Assembly (NCBI RefSeq): GCF_017654505.1
Contig: NC_054537.1
Coordinates: 71,690,618 to 71,754,617 of the forward strand
Reading direction: 5' to 3'
DNA from: Polyodon spathula
Taxonomy: Eukaryota > Chordata > Actinopteri > Acipenseriformes > Polyodontidae
DNA: 64,000 nucleotides
The position numbers and the translations under genes were made by a program. A model generated the notes under the pieces. The model ran no database searches and was not told the origin of the DNA. It saw only the letters and a list, made by a program, of their open reading frames with translations. Shown in pieces: positions 11,276-23,191 of this stretch (the first letter of the stretch is position 1; each line of letters opens with the position of its first letter).

Positions 11276-13313
11276 CAGAGTTTCTCAACCCAAGATTTGC
11301 TACCCAAAAGTGGGTCGTAAGAATGTGTGAAAGTGTTGCAAACAAACTTTGAAAAGATAATCTATTTTATGCATTTTGCATACAATTTTTTAATGCTACG
11401 GCGCATGTTAACAGTGTACATACTAATAAAGTTATTTGAACAGCAGCAGATGCCACCAATTAGCCCATCAAATACAACATTCTATCATTTTTTGATAAAC
11501 TTGCAATGGAGAGATTGGAGTGCGTTTTACCCACAAGGGTGAACACAGGCCGCAGCGCGTCATCTCTAGTGAACTGTTAGCAAATGAAAGCCTAAACCAC
11601 CAAAACTACATAGGCATTTGGAGACAAATCACCCTAGCTATAAAGACAAGCCTCTTGACTGTTTTCAAAGAAAAAACAAAGATTTGGAAACAAAAAAAAA
11701 ATTGAATGTGTACGTACTGTCCAGGAGCAAGCATTGTGTGCCTCTTACCTTGTTGCACACGCATTGTGAAATGTAAAAAAGCTCACAATCGCCGAGGAGT
11801 TCATTTTACCTTCTGCAATTGACATGTGCACTGAATTGTTGGGCGAGTCGGCTGCAAAAAAGTTGAAAACAGTCCCTTTCTAATAATACAATACGGAGAA
11901 GAATCTATGACATTTCAGAAGACATCAATCTGCAAACAACTGTTTGCCTTTCAGTAAATGATTGTTTTGCTTTACAATTAGACAAATCTACAGAGGTAGC
12001 AAACCACGCCATTTTGCTTTTTTATGTGAGGCATGTAGGGGAAGTGATTTTCAAGAACAGTACCTGTTTAGTGCTGATTTGCCTACTTCTACTGCTGCTG
12101 ATATATTTGGTGTGCTGGATAATTACTGGGAGTTGGTGGGATTGAGCCGGACAAAGTGTGCTGGTGTTACAACTGATGGAGCCACTTCAATAACGGGGAA
12201 ACATTTGGGTGTTGTGCAAAGAATCCTTTCGAAAGCACCCAATGCAACATATGGAACCACTGCTTCATGCACAGGGAGGCATTAGCAGCTAAAGACCTGA
12301 GCTTCACTAAACTATTAAAGATGTTATGAAAATTGTAAATGCCAAGAATTCACAATGTTTCAAGTTTTCTGTCAGGAAATAGGTAGTGAGCGTGTTCACC
12401 TGCTTTATCACCCTGAGGTTTGTTGGCTGTCCCGTGGCAAATTTCCTCTGTGGTATACAAAATGAAAAGTGAGTTGGCAGGTTTTCTTGAAGAAAAAAAG
12501 TCTCACCTGGCAGAGCACTCCATTAACGACTCATGCTATGGTCATGTTGCATATCTGGCAGATATATTCAATCAGCTGCATGATTTGAATCTGTCTTTAC
12601 AGGGCAGCGGGCAGAATCGCTTTGAGCAAGCTGACAAAATGCAACATTAAAAAAAAAAAAAAACTTTCTCTGTGGAACAAACATGTTTCAAAACTTAGAA
12701 TGAAAAAAAAACTGGAAAGATTCTTCTGGCCAGGAAGCACTAATCAATTAATTAAATTGCACATTTGATTCTGCGATTACTTTCCAGACGAGCAACTCAA
12801 GGATGAAGAATGGATCCACGGTCCATTTGGGGTAGTGTTGAAAAACGTGAGTCTACCTGTGGAGGAAGAATCTCAGCTGGTTAAGTTATCTTGCGATCGT
12901 AGTCTACAGAGAAAATATATTGAAATGAGTCTTCCCCAGTTTTGATGCTGCACTGCTGGTGAATATCTCGCTTGCCATGCTATTACACTTATTTTCCCTT
13001 TCAGTACGACTTACTTGGGTGAAACAGGATTCTCTTCTGCCTTGAGTCAACTGAAGAACAAAAGCAAAACAGACTGGATGTTGAACACTGGCTACAAGTA
13101 TATCAAATTATGATAAACTAATCAAAGATAAGTTTCTCATTAAATGGAACCTAAGATGTATACAATAAAATATAAGTACTGTATTTTAATATTTTCTACA
13201 TTTAGTATGAATAACGTTATATTACATATAATTTAGAATAAAGAATAAAGAGAATTTGGGGGGGGGGGGTCAGATGTGTTTTGTACTTAAGCTATTTATT
13301 GGGTCACAACTGG
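11276..13313 (+). mobile_element. Decayed hAT DNA transposon
   Basis: The left end CAGAGTTTCTCAACCC followed by ACCCAAAAGTGGGTCG matches the terminus style of hAT (Charlie-like) transposons. The interior encodes, with many breaks, a transposase of the ZBED/hAT group. A GGGTCACAAC block near 13,303 resembles the inverse of the left subterminal GGGTCG, but the matching terminal repeat was not found on the right, so that end appears lost or too diverged. No 8-bp target duplication could be confirmed. Confidence 0.75.
11515..13120 (+). pseudogene. hAT-family transposase (ZBED5/SCAND3-like), broken
   Basis: Remnant of a DDE transposase of the hAT superfamily. In order: a degraded BED-type zinc-finger region (RPQRVISSELLANESL near 11,550-11,600) and a LDKSTEVANHAILLFYVRH core near 11,980-12,040. 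Next come TDGATSITGKHLGVVQRI near 12,172-12,230, a HCFMHREALAAKDL-like segment in another frame, KSELAGFLEEKKSHLAEHS near 12,465-12,530 and a LADIFNQLHDLNLSLQG block near 12,556-12,605. The C-terminal dimerisation segment (YLGETGFSSALSQLKNKSK in shifted frames) lies near 13,010-13,070. Stops and frameshifts occur throughout. Related domesticated genes exist in vertebrates, but this copy cannot make a protein. Confidence 0.8.
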
Positions 13314-13990
13314 ACATCAATCATGGGGTTCCCATGCAAGTTTTTTTTTTTAACTCGAAATATTTACACAAGAAAAATGTCTCGTGTAAAATGCTTTTTT
13401 CAGTTTCTCTTCACTCAGTTTATTTTACTCAAGCTTTTTAACTGACGTCATGCAAATGAATGGGAAAGGTGGGGGTTGATATGTAAATGAGCTATGCGTA
13501 AAGTACTCATGCTATTTTTGAAGATTTTATGAAAATGTGGTTTCCATGCACAGGGAATTTGTACACGTGTGAATCTAAGCTGCTGTAATAAAGCAAAATA
13601 CCTCGTGCCTGGTTGGTTAATAATGTGTCTTACTGCTCTTGCCCAAATTGTTTTTCAAATGTCATTAGTGGGGTGTCATGTTGTTAGTAGTGAATACTGT
13701 TTCAACTAATTTATCTTACAACTCATTCATGAAAAATGAACTCGGAGGTATAAAATGAAACTGACCAACAAGTATTGCAGATCACCATGGCTGAAAACCG
13801 TCGGAGACGTTTTTATATAAAAATTCCCTTTCATTCAGGCAATACAGCATATAGGGGATCAGGTGATGCAGTGTATACTACCCTTGCTTAGAAACCCTAC
13901 CCATCCAGATGGCTGACAACTGAGGAAGCATTCAACACCACACTTGGGCAAATACAGGTAGTGGACACTTAAAGGGAGGTGGCAGATACT
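13314..13990. other. No gene; contains a CRE/octamer-like site
   Basis: A+T-rich. TGACGTCA (13,443-13,450) is directly joined to ATGCAAAT (13,450-13,457), with ATGTAAAT near 13,480. Otherwise nothing recognisable. Confidence 0.3.
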
Positions 13991-13991
13991 G

Positions 13992-16590
13992 ATGAAACGG
14001 ACTGAAGTGCAGCAGTGGTTCGTTCCCAAAATTCCCACTGCCTGCTGTATCCTGCACAAATGCTTGTCAACAACAAAATGCTGCCTCTGTGAGACAGACG
14101 GGGAATGCTACCCGTGTTGCCAAGTCTCACAAGAAAAAAAAAAAAATGCAGCACTGCCTTTCAGAACAAGCACAAAACAAGTGCAGCCCATGATAGAATG
14201 GGTGTTTCTGCAAATTACAACCAGCGACTCTCAAAAAACAAGCACAACCCTGCTTATTATAAGTGGACTTGGCAAATGTGGTTACCTCAGATGTCAATTG
14301 GACAGCAGCGGTCTGAGGAGGCTCGTGTTGTCAGAGATTCTGTTTATTATTAAAATAGTGAGGTATCTATTAATTTATCAATATTCCATAGTAATTGATG
14401 GCACTTATTTTTTTCAGTCATCCAATTAGTGTCACATATGGATGTTCCTGATATACCCATGAGCCCTATAAAGCTAGCCCACAAGACAAAAAGACAGAAA
14501 CTCTACTGACTTTGAGAAATGTATTATTTGTCAGAAAACTACATCAGATAAATTTACAAGAGCCACAAAACTTTGATTCAATAGCGTTCTGTGTGCTGCA
14601 AAAATCAGACAGGACAATGTTTACATGTGTCCATAGATGTTCCGACAGCCCAGTGTGCACACTTGCAGCAAAAACTACCAGGTCAACAAAACTAAACACA
14701 GACTGGACAACCTGTCTTATTTTCCACACGAAGGCCCACAAAAAAAGACAAAATCTCCTTGTTATACAGTCTACAGAACAGGCATCTAGCTTTCTTAAAG
14801 CAGTACAAGATCAAAATGATGAAACCATGATTCTCCGAATTGCAGGGAAAAACCTGTTAGTACAAAAAGCTATGCACCACTCTGCATGTATGGCAACTTA
14901 CTTGAAAATCAGATCAAATACAGCAAATAGTGCTGATGCTGTGACATGTATACAATCATACCACAAGGAGACACCAACTAATATGAGAAATACACACAGA
15001 GCTCATTGAAAACAGAGAGGTGTTGCTGTTAAGCAGTCTGCAGAACAGGTATCAAACTATTTTTTCTCACAAGGTCAATGCAGGGTGCTTATTATGGCAC
15101 CGATATAGTTATTGAGGCTCAGCATGGCCAGGGAAAATCCATTTTAGTCATGAGTAGCAAAAAAGTCAAAGGCATATCCTAGACCAACAGAAGTTAGTCA
15201 AATGTCATCAGAGGAAATGGTACCACCACTGCTCATACAAATTCTTCCGTGGCTATTAAACAAAGATGCACACAACGAATATAAGCCATCAATCGTAAAG
15301 CTATTTCACTGGCTGAATGCATAATGTTTAACAGTCACAAAGCCAACATGCCATTACATCTGGGACTAGCTGTACAATTACATCATGAATATGGCTCCCA
15401 ATCTCTCATAGATACTCTTCATGCCTATGAATTCTGTATCGGTTATAATGAGCTGCGTCTCTTTTTGTCAAGTACAGCCCAAAGTGAACTTGACAATATC
15501 AAGAATAGTGTGTATGTTTCCAGTGGAATCATCCCAACTGATGCTGGTGGATATCCTGGTGCATGAGGACGATGACAACATTGACATCAATTGTCATACC
15601 ACTGATAGAAAAAATACTTTTCATTCAATGGATCATGTGGTTTTTCAGCAACAACCAGCAAGCAGTCTATTGCCCAGATCAATTCTTCGCAAGTCAGTAG
15701 TAAGAGGGAGGGAAAGATCATTGTCACTTCCAGCTGAAATTGAATCTCTTTGGTGAAGCTGGAAGCAAGGGGAGAATTTTTATTAAGACACCAGATAATG
15801 ATGTTTTAGTTCTGGCAATTCATTACTTTCACCAGAAGGAGTATATTGATGAATTCTGGGTTGAAGCAGGAGTTGTGACAAGTACAACAGACCTGCATTG
15901 TTTTATTCCAGTCCATGAACTGTGCCAGTGCTTTTTCTGGGTCTGTGGCAGGGTACACCCTGCCCCTGTGCGTATGTTGTGTTTTGTTGTGCGTTTTTGT
16001 TATTTAATATGTATGTATGTGGTCACACGCAGACACATGTCTGGACTCAATTGAATGATTAACAAGCAATCGAGTCCCGGAACAGCAGCACAAGAGGCAC
16101 GGCTCGCTCACTCGGAGTTGGGTGTTCAGGGAGTAGGAATGAGAGATCTGAGTGAAAACGGAAACAGTAAACAATTGCTACTTGTGCTGGTTTTAAACCA
16201 GCATGTTACTTGTTTGGTTCACTGTTTTGTGTGGTCTGTTTTGGCCACCATGCCGTTTTGTTTTTGCGTTCAGTGTTTTGTATTTAAACCTTTTATTTAA
16301 TTAATAAACACGGCAGTAGTGTTTCATACCTCACAGAACTGTGTCTCTCTTCCTGGTCTGACGTCACCACAAAGCCGTCCTTGCCACAGGACCCTACAGC
16401 TTCTAAGCTTTTATAGGATCTAGTTTGCTCTTGCAGTTCTGGCACTCTCTGCTCTTCTTTAACAAGATGTATTTGTCGCCAGCAAAATCTGCAATGTATT
16501 GAAATATGTACATGTCAGGGAGAGGAGGGATGCTGTACTCCCATAAAAGTTCATCAACTTGATGATGAAACAACTGAAAATTACCATATT
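13992..16590 (+). pseudogene. Decayed multicopy Cys-rich ORF family, interrupted by an LTR
   Basis: A broken coding region recognisable over about 2.1 kb once the LTR at 15,944-16,388 is set aside. Segments in order: KCIICQKTTSDKFTRATKL (14,517-14,573, then a stop) and KKRQNLLVIQSTEQASSF with ETMILRIAGKNLL and HHSACMATYLKIRSN (14,735-14,915). Next are ANMPLHLGLAVQLHHEYGS (15,345-15,400), ELRLFLSSTAQSEL, GRIFIKTPDNDVLVLAIHY (15,770-15,830) and FIPVHELCQ (15,900-15,927). After the LTR there is a Cys-rich tail (DLVCSCSSG, RCICRQQNLQCIEICTCQG, near 16,420-16,530). I recognise this layout from unnamed multicopy proteins of fishes and cnidarians; its function is unknown to me. Whether it is a transposon gene or a retroposed host gene is open. 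Confidence 0.55.
15944..16388 (+). mobile_element. Solo LTR (family B relative) inside the Cys-rich ORF remnant
   Basis: Starts TGTGGCAGGGTACACC and ends CCGTCCTTGCCACA. It carries TTTAATTAATAAACACG (AATAAA signal, near 16,300) and is related in reverse complement to the LTR at 7823-8409. The AATAAA places this copy in plus orientation. The flanks (GGGTC on the left, GGACC on the right) are not a clean direct duplication, so the insertion may have been followed by local change or by recombination with another copy. Confidence 0.7.
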
Positions 16591-17780
16591 ACCAAAAGTA
16601 CTTTGAACATTGGATGTCTTAATGTACACTTTCTAAAAATTCTACTTATCTGCAATATTTTTTTTCTTAATTGTGCTCTGTTGTCAAATCAATTTATATT
16701 CAGTATCTCATAATATAATGTTGCTGACAGGCTACCCATCAATGAATAGTGTTTCAATACAAATTTTCAAAATATAATTTTTTTTTTTCTGAAAGAAAAC
16801 ATGCTTTAACAGGCATGCCTTGTACTTGCAGCAATAACAGCTGAGTGATTTTCAATTTAAGAATTCAGGGAAAAAAAAATAGAAGTTATTACTTTGAATG
16901 GAAGTATGCTAACCCACCAAGATTGTTCGGAAATGTTTATAAAATAAAAATAATAATTATAAACTCGAACTGAGGCAATAGAAAAGACTGCTGTCATTTT
17001 CTTTTAAGGCTGCAACACAGACATAGACAGGAAGCAGGTTCATTTGTTGAGACAGACGGATCACACCGTTTTCCCTTTAAGTTTACTGTATTTCATGTTT
17101 TTTTTGTTTAATTAGAGAAAATGAAACCTATGAACACCAATAGAATAGCCTACTTGGCAAAAAATAAAATTAACCACTATTAACCGGTATTTAATTTCAT
17201 TCGAACCGTAACAGAAAGAAGTCAGCCGTTCAGAACTTTTGGAACAGGAGCTGAACCGAACTGAAAGTGTAAAGAATCCGGTTCGATTCCCTGTTACAAA
17301 TTATTCAGTCCTTCCACATCTTGTGAAACTGGATGGTTACTTTTAACGATAGAGCATTTCTAAGTGCACTGTGTGTGTGCATGTATTTGTTCTTAATGTG
17401 ATTCCCCAACAAGAAGCGATTCAGCTAATTTTCTTAATTTAAATACCTGAAGTTTCATAATGTTGACATCAGGCATGTCACATTAATTCACTGCCTCTTT
17501 TATTTTGGCCCATGTGGCTAGAGGAGCTGTTGAGTAGGTCAGCTTTAAGATAATTGTCCCAATTTCCATAGAACACTGTCCTTTCTCTCCCTGCCTGTCG
17601 CTGAAACAACCAACCAAACAGCTTTTTTGGTTGCAGAAGGAGGATAGCTAAAACACTCCTGAAAAGGAGCATTGTGCTCTGGCCCCCATGTCACACATGC
17701 CCCCGAAGCAGTTTCCCCAAGACAAGCACCATCTCACAGAACAAGAGCTGAATGTTAAATTAATGCATTTATTTCATTTG
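16591..17780. other. No feature seen
   Basis: A+T-rich with short homopolymer runs. A degenerate region near 17,160-17,290 has several GAACCG/CGGTTCG motifs, but no complete element could be delimited. Confidence 0.35.
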
Positions 17781-18370
17781 GCAGCTGACAAGGTGCAGCA
17801 GCCAGCCTCTCCATTAGGAGTTCTGAAAAAAAAGTGAGCTCATCTTATTTGATTAGGGCTGTAACTGTCAGACAGTGGTTGCAATTAGTCCGCTCCAGCC
17901 TTATTCAAGACTTGGACTCTATTTGAGTGAGAGAAAAAGGAACACTTGAGCTCTATTGAATTGGAGCGTGGCATCTGCTGCACGCTGTGGGAAGTGGTTG
18001 GCCAGGGAGAGAAAGAGGGGGAAGCTGAGGGTAGGGGGTGGGTCAGTGCTTGATTTTGATAAAGTGTGCCAGATTAATTGTCTTCGGTAATCCTGTTTGT
18101 CATGGTAGATATTCAGAGAAGTCTTTGTGGCACAGGCTGACATATGGGCCGGCCTGCTGCTCGCCTATTCAGTCAACCGCCTACACCACAACCCCCCTTC
18201 TACCTCCCCAATTCTCGCCCCTGCTCCCCTCTTCAGCCCATGCTTCTCACATTTGGCATAGTTCCCAGAGCCGTGTTTTAAAAATGGGGAGGCAATGGGC
18301 CTCTTGCTTTTACAATGCAGCTGGGCCCTCTTTACACAAAACAGGCTCTCTATAATCTGCAAGGCCTGCC
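17780..18370. promoter_or_regulatory. Possible conserved non-coding (enhancer-like) segment
   Basis: Compared with its surroundings this stretch has balanced base composition, no transposon signature, no ORF of interest, and dense homeobox-core and E-box-like words (ATTAG, TAATTG, CATCTG, CAGCTG). This is the texture of conserved vertebrate regulatory DNA. It is an impression only; cross-species alignment is needed to test it. A 23-base A run follows near 18,406. Confidence 0.2.
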
Positions 18371-19021
18371 AGCCAGAATTATTTTTCAAAAGCACTCGCA
18401 CTATTAAAAAAAAAAAAAAAAAAAAAAATGAAGAACAGCATAATGACAAAAAATAGCTTCCATTGACCGAAGGCATAGCACTTCAGGAGGTTGTAAAGCA
18501 GAATTCAGTAGCAGCTGATAAGTGTTAAGTGATGCTCTCGTAAAAGATGTGCTTCACACTAAAATTGTGCCCTAGTCTTTTCAGTAAAACAGTAGCTAAT
18601 AAGAGATAATTTGGGGGTGCAGGTTATTATTTTAAATTAAGATTTGTTTAATGATTATTCTTATGCAAATTGCTGGGCTTGCACCTGGGTGGGTTTAAAA
18701 TTGTGACCATTTCTAAATAGCTATAATGGAGATACTCATTTAGTCTGTGGAATTGTACTGCTTGAACACAGCACTTTCTTTTCATAGAAAGCAATTAAAA
18801 CAAAAATAGATAGACATAAAGTAAATGTGTGTCAAGGTCCCACTGTTACGGTTCCCTTTCTGGTTCCAACTGGAAGATCAGTAATGCAAGTCTGTGTAAT
18901 GTATTAAAAAGAATAATGAATAAGAATAAAGATGGCTAAACAACTACAATACTGATCCAATACTGACAATGGTTACAATGGTGTGCTGTTCTGTTTATGC
19001 AATGGTTGCTTAGTGCAAATG
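18371..19021. other. No feature seen (A-run at 18,406-18,428)
   Basis: Apart from the poly(A) run there is no recognisable element or ORF. Confidence 0.35.
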
Positions 19022-19194
<173 letters not shown>

Positions 19195-19890
19195 GACTGA
19201 CAGAAACCAAAAATATGCTTAAGGCAAATTCACAAAAGTTAATACAATTCAGGTTCAAACTGAGTCCTAAAAGTTAAAATGATAAACTGTTATTCTCTCT
19301 GCAATGATTTTTAGTGGAATATTTGTTTTTTCTTTTTTACAACATGTTTCTGTATTGAGATAACAACTCCTTTACTCTCTGTTTATCCTTCTGTATCTTT
19401 GTCTGTGTTGTTACCATTATTAACCTGCATTCATCAAGATAGTAACCTAATAAAAATATGACAATTATTAAAATAGTTATTTTTACTGCAGAGCCCTTAA
19501 TATAATAATGTAATAATGGTATCCATTTTCTACACTAAAAAAAAAAAGTCTAAATATTAACTTTCAAAATAGTCATTACATGATTCTTCAGCTTAAACAA
19601 AGCATGTCCCATGCAAAACCACACATTTACCCACACCAGTGTGTTTTTTGTTACGTTTCTTATTTTGTTATAGTTATGAATTTATTATTTTGGTTATAGT
19701 TAGTTATAGTTATTATTACAGTTAACTAAATATAATTGTAGTTATTATTTAGTAATTATTACAGTTAACAGAGTGGTGATGACCTTGAAATCTGTCGAGG
19801 TAAAAATAACTTGGGTAATGCCAGGATCTACACCTCTTCACAGTACAATCCTTAGGATAGCCTGTAATGGCAAATAAAAAATAATAATAC
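19195..19890. other. No feature seen
   Basis: A+T-rich with imperfect TAGTTATAGTTATTATTACAG-like iteration near 19,665-19,770 (a degenerate short tandem repeat). No ORF of note. Confidence 0.35.
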
Positions 19891-20366
19891 ACCCACCCCT
19901 CGCTATATCACCTGCAGAAGCGGTTTTTATTTTAGCCAACGAGGTGTTCCTGTGTGGCTGCAATGCATTAGCAAAAGTCACAGAGCAGTGATGCCAACTC
20001 CATAGCAACAAGCCTCCTATGTTGTTGTTGGCAATGGAGTCTTTCAATGCAGCGGGTTTGTGCATTTGAGAAAAGAGAGGAAGACTCATGAAATTAATTG
20101 GAGACTGAAGTTGATGAGAAGCAATTACCCTCTGTTGTATGAATTAAAATGGTGTGAAGCTTTTTATACGAAAAATGAGAAAAAGCAGGTTGCATAGAGG
20201 ATTTATATTGGACCCTGACGCAACTGATAAAACAAGGGAGTGGTTGTACAGTATTTGTTAGCCCTTTTGTTTTTCTATGGTTCTTTTGCTATATTGCAGC
20301 CCTTGATATATAGCAGATTTATATTGGACCCTCACACCCGCGATATATCAACTGGGTGGTGTAATA
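19891..20366. mobile_element. Possible non-autonomous DNA transposon (weak terminal inverted repeats)
   Basis: ACCCACCCCTCGCTATATCAC at the left and, in inverse, CACCCAGTTGATATATCGCGG at the right (near 20,328-20,362) look like diverged inverted ends. The CTCGCTATATC word is typical of some pogo/Tigger-like ends. Internally ATTTATATTGGACCCT occurs twice (near 20,201 and 20,319). No transposase is encoded. Ends and class are tentative. Confidence 0.35.
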
Positions 20367-22022
20367 TGACGTGTGAATGAGAACATGCCTTGCTCCCTGG
20401 ACATAATTAAAAAGGAGATTTAATTCTTAATGGACCTAGCCTGATAAAATAAAGTTTAAATAAAGAATACATACATAAAAACATATAACTTCCAAGTCTT
20501 ACAACTTAAGAAATCATCCAAAATATATTGTAATACCAGCTTATAAAAGCCATCTGTTATCCTATTTTTAATAACAGATGGAAGGTCAGCTCCATCCATA
20601 AAACCTATCACCAAACTATGCTGTCAGCATTCTCACCTAAAACACACCTGTCTTTTAAAGTGCTCTCCCACAATAGTGCTGAACTCAAGAGGCAGCATTA
20701 ATTCAAATTGTCTATGCAATTTTCCCTTGTCACTTAACTGTAGTGTTTTACAGCAAACTTGACCCACACCCTCTCAAAATTCCATAATACAAAACCCTAA
20801 ACAGCCAGTATTGAGTCTGCCCCTCATGGGATCTCATTAATGTTTGGAAGAACATTTGTGGAACGTTATTTCTCATGTAACCTCTTTGGGTGAAGCACTG
20901 AAGTCTGTCCTAAATCATATCCTGCATGCTCACTGGGGTAAAGTCGGGTCAAAATAGTAGGCCACCTGGTAGCAAATTGATGTTTTTCTGTTGTAGTAAA
21001 TCCTGCCATTCCTAAGGAACATATTGATGGGTATCATCCAATTGCAATGTGGTGACATTAAAATGTGTTAAAAAGCAGTACAGGTTGAATGACTTCTTCG
21101 ACATATTGCCTTACAGTTAAGTCTCCATGAATGCCTTGAAAGTGTATGTGGTGGCTTATTCCATTCCATTCCGTCAACCCTTCCACCATTGTATAAATCA
21201 ACCTCAGCAAGTGTATCTGTATCACTCACCTCGCCTTCACCATCTGCGCTCTTGTATTTTACTTCAGAAACTTCTGGTTTGGCATATGTTTCACACAGTC
21301 ATCCATGTATTGACTGCAGCAGTTAATCAATTGATCAATTTGCTACTTCTCAAAAGCCTGGTCTATCTCACCATATAACTAATATCATCATTCAATAAAA
21401 AAAAAAGATAAATAAATACAATCTACTTTCAATATTGAACTTGTGTGCTTTAGCCATAGACTAGACTGTTTTACCCATAACAATTACATTAATATCAGAC
21501 AATCCTATTTCCACCTAGTTTGTACATTTCTTAATTAATTCAGTATTTGTCACTTAGACAGTCATTGACACTTTTTATTCAGCAATGCATGAACTAGGGG
21601 GGGTTATTAATTTACTCTAGAAATTAGTTTTTTTGTAATCATTACCTGGTGCTTTACTTTTGCTGGTCAGTACAGTATATAAATCCGCTAGAAAACATAA
21701 ATCATATAACAGATCATCTTAAAACCTTTCCCACAACCCCCAGCAAAAATTCCCAGATATCCCCTACAGATGTATTCATTTTAAAATAAATAGTCTACAC
21801 TATTTCTCATTCTGTGTGTAACACTAAGAAACAGCAGTATATCATTTGCAGAGGGTCTAGCTAAAACAGTCTGCTGTTAACATTCATCATCATTAAATTA
21901 AATCAGTCAGGAAGGAATCCCTTTGTTATTTTTTTTAACCGACTCATACTGTTATACACTCTAGTAAGAATATATTATTATTTTTTTTATATATATATTA
22001 GTTTTTAACTTTTGTTAAGTCT
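20367..22022. other. No feature seen
   Basis: A+T-rich. A 21,127-21,378 open frame has no recognisable motif and is likely chance. Confidence 0.35.
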
Positions 22023-22657
22023 TAAGCCTGATTCGTACAGGACTAAAAATCACCACACAAACAGGTAGATTCTGAACTTTTACCGATATCAGTGAAATGT
22101 AGTCCTGTTCGAATCATCCATTTATTTTATCCCAGATGAAAGTCTGTCAATTTTTTATAGGACATCGGGACCTGTAAAGTTTCAAACTCAGCTGTCCTGT
22201 GTATTTGTACTCCCATGCAAATCGACCATGTCTGAATTATGTTACAAATGATATAGCATTTCTGGGATATTCGCCTCAAAGCAATACCGGCCTTTACAAT
22301 ACACCATAATATAATATTAAAATTGGTGTGATCTGTCCTGAGATTCTACAGTTCAGTAAAACGCAACGATTAGGCAAAACCAAATTGGAGATGGGCAAAA
22401 GTCCAATACATAACTGGCGATTCTATTCTAGCCTTTGGAAAAGAAGGTACAACAAAACTGAGATATTAACATTTGGTTCATCGTTTACAAGTCATGCACA
22501 AAAGCACCTTCTCTGGTCACAACATCGTATTTCCTTTTTCATTTGCTGACTTTCCATGATGAATAGGAATCCATGTCTGGGAGGTTACCAGTTGTCCTTA
22601 GCTTTTGACCAACTCTGAGGACACCTGATTTTTCGTCCCGTGTGAATCATACTTTAC
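22023..22657. mobile_element. Candidate MITE with ~30-bp terminal inverted repeats
   Basis: The left end TAAGCCTGATTCGTACAGGA continues CTAAAAATCA. The complement of the right end reads TAAAGTATGATTCACACGGG and continues ACGAAAAATCA. The two agree over most of about 30 bases. The 635-bp unit has no coding potential beyond a short chance frame, so it would be non-autonomous. The superfamily is not clear and no target duplication was established. Confidence 0.55.
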
Positions 22658-22769
22658 TTATGATTAACTCTCTCTGGTTACTGACTTTGTGGAGTATAGT
22701 CAGCACTTGGATATCCGTTACCCATATGCACGTCAGTCGCGTTTTACCACTTGTGTTAAGAATAAATGC

Positions 22770-23107
22770 AGGGTATTTAAAGACTGCAGCCAGTTTGTTC
22801 AGGAGAGTGTGGCTGTAGGGTGAAGAGCTTGTTTGTGACGGTGTGCAAATACAAAGGTAAACCTATGTTTGGTTTAAAAGGGTGTTATGTTTTGTTTCTG
22901 GCAGGTAAACAGCTTAGCTGCCCTGTGTGTTAGTCAGGGACTTGCATACGTTTAGTTAGTGCTCAATGAGAGCTAGGTGTTTGTTTGTTTTTGTTTGTTT
23001 GATTTGTAATTTGAATAAAAGCACGTGTAAGAAAAAAATCAAAGTTTTTATTTCTGGGTCACGTTTTTAAAGGGGCACGAACCCAAACTATGGACTGCTT
23101 GGTCACA
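22770..23107 (+). mobile_element. LTR-like fragment related to the solo LTR at 54.7 kb (family C)
   Basis: GCAGGGTATTTAAAGACTGCAGCC, GGCAGGTAAACAGCTTAGCTGCC and TAGTTAGTGCT blocks follow each other as in the 54,733-55,233 LTR (TATTTAAGAG, GGCAGGTAAACGGCTTAGCCG, TAGTTAGTGCTCC). Both end with an AACCCAA word and a terminal GTCACA. The left third does not match and no target duplication was found, so the start is approximate. The TATA-like and AATAAA-like words (AATAAAAGCACG near 23,014) give plus orientation. Confidence 0.6.
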
Positions 23108-23191
23108 TATATAGTGTTTTAAATTATAATGTTTTATTATTAGTTCTATTTGTTTATTTGTAGTTTATATAGTTTTTAGCGAAAGCTAAAC

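Noticed and set aside
10631..11330. Consecutive short plus-strand ORFs that might look like exons
   Set aside because: No motifs, no consistent splice signals, composition like the surrounding A+T-rich DNA.
17280..17290. GGTTCGATTCC, a perfect tRNA B-box word
   Set aside because: No A-box at a proper distance, no acceptor stem or cloverleaf; at most a SINE scrap.
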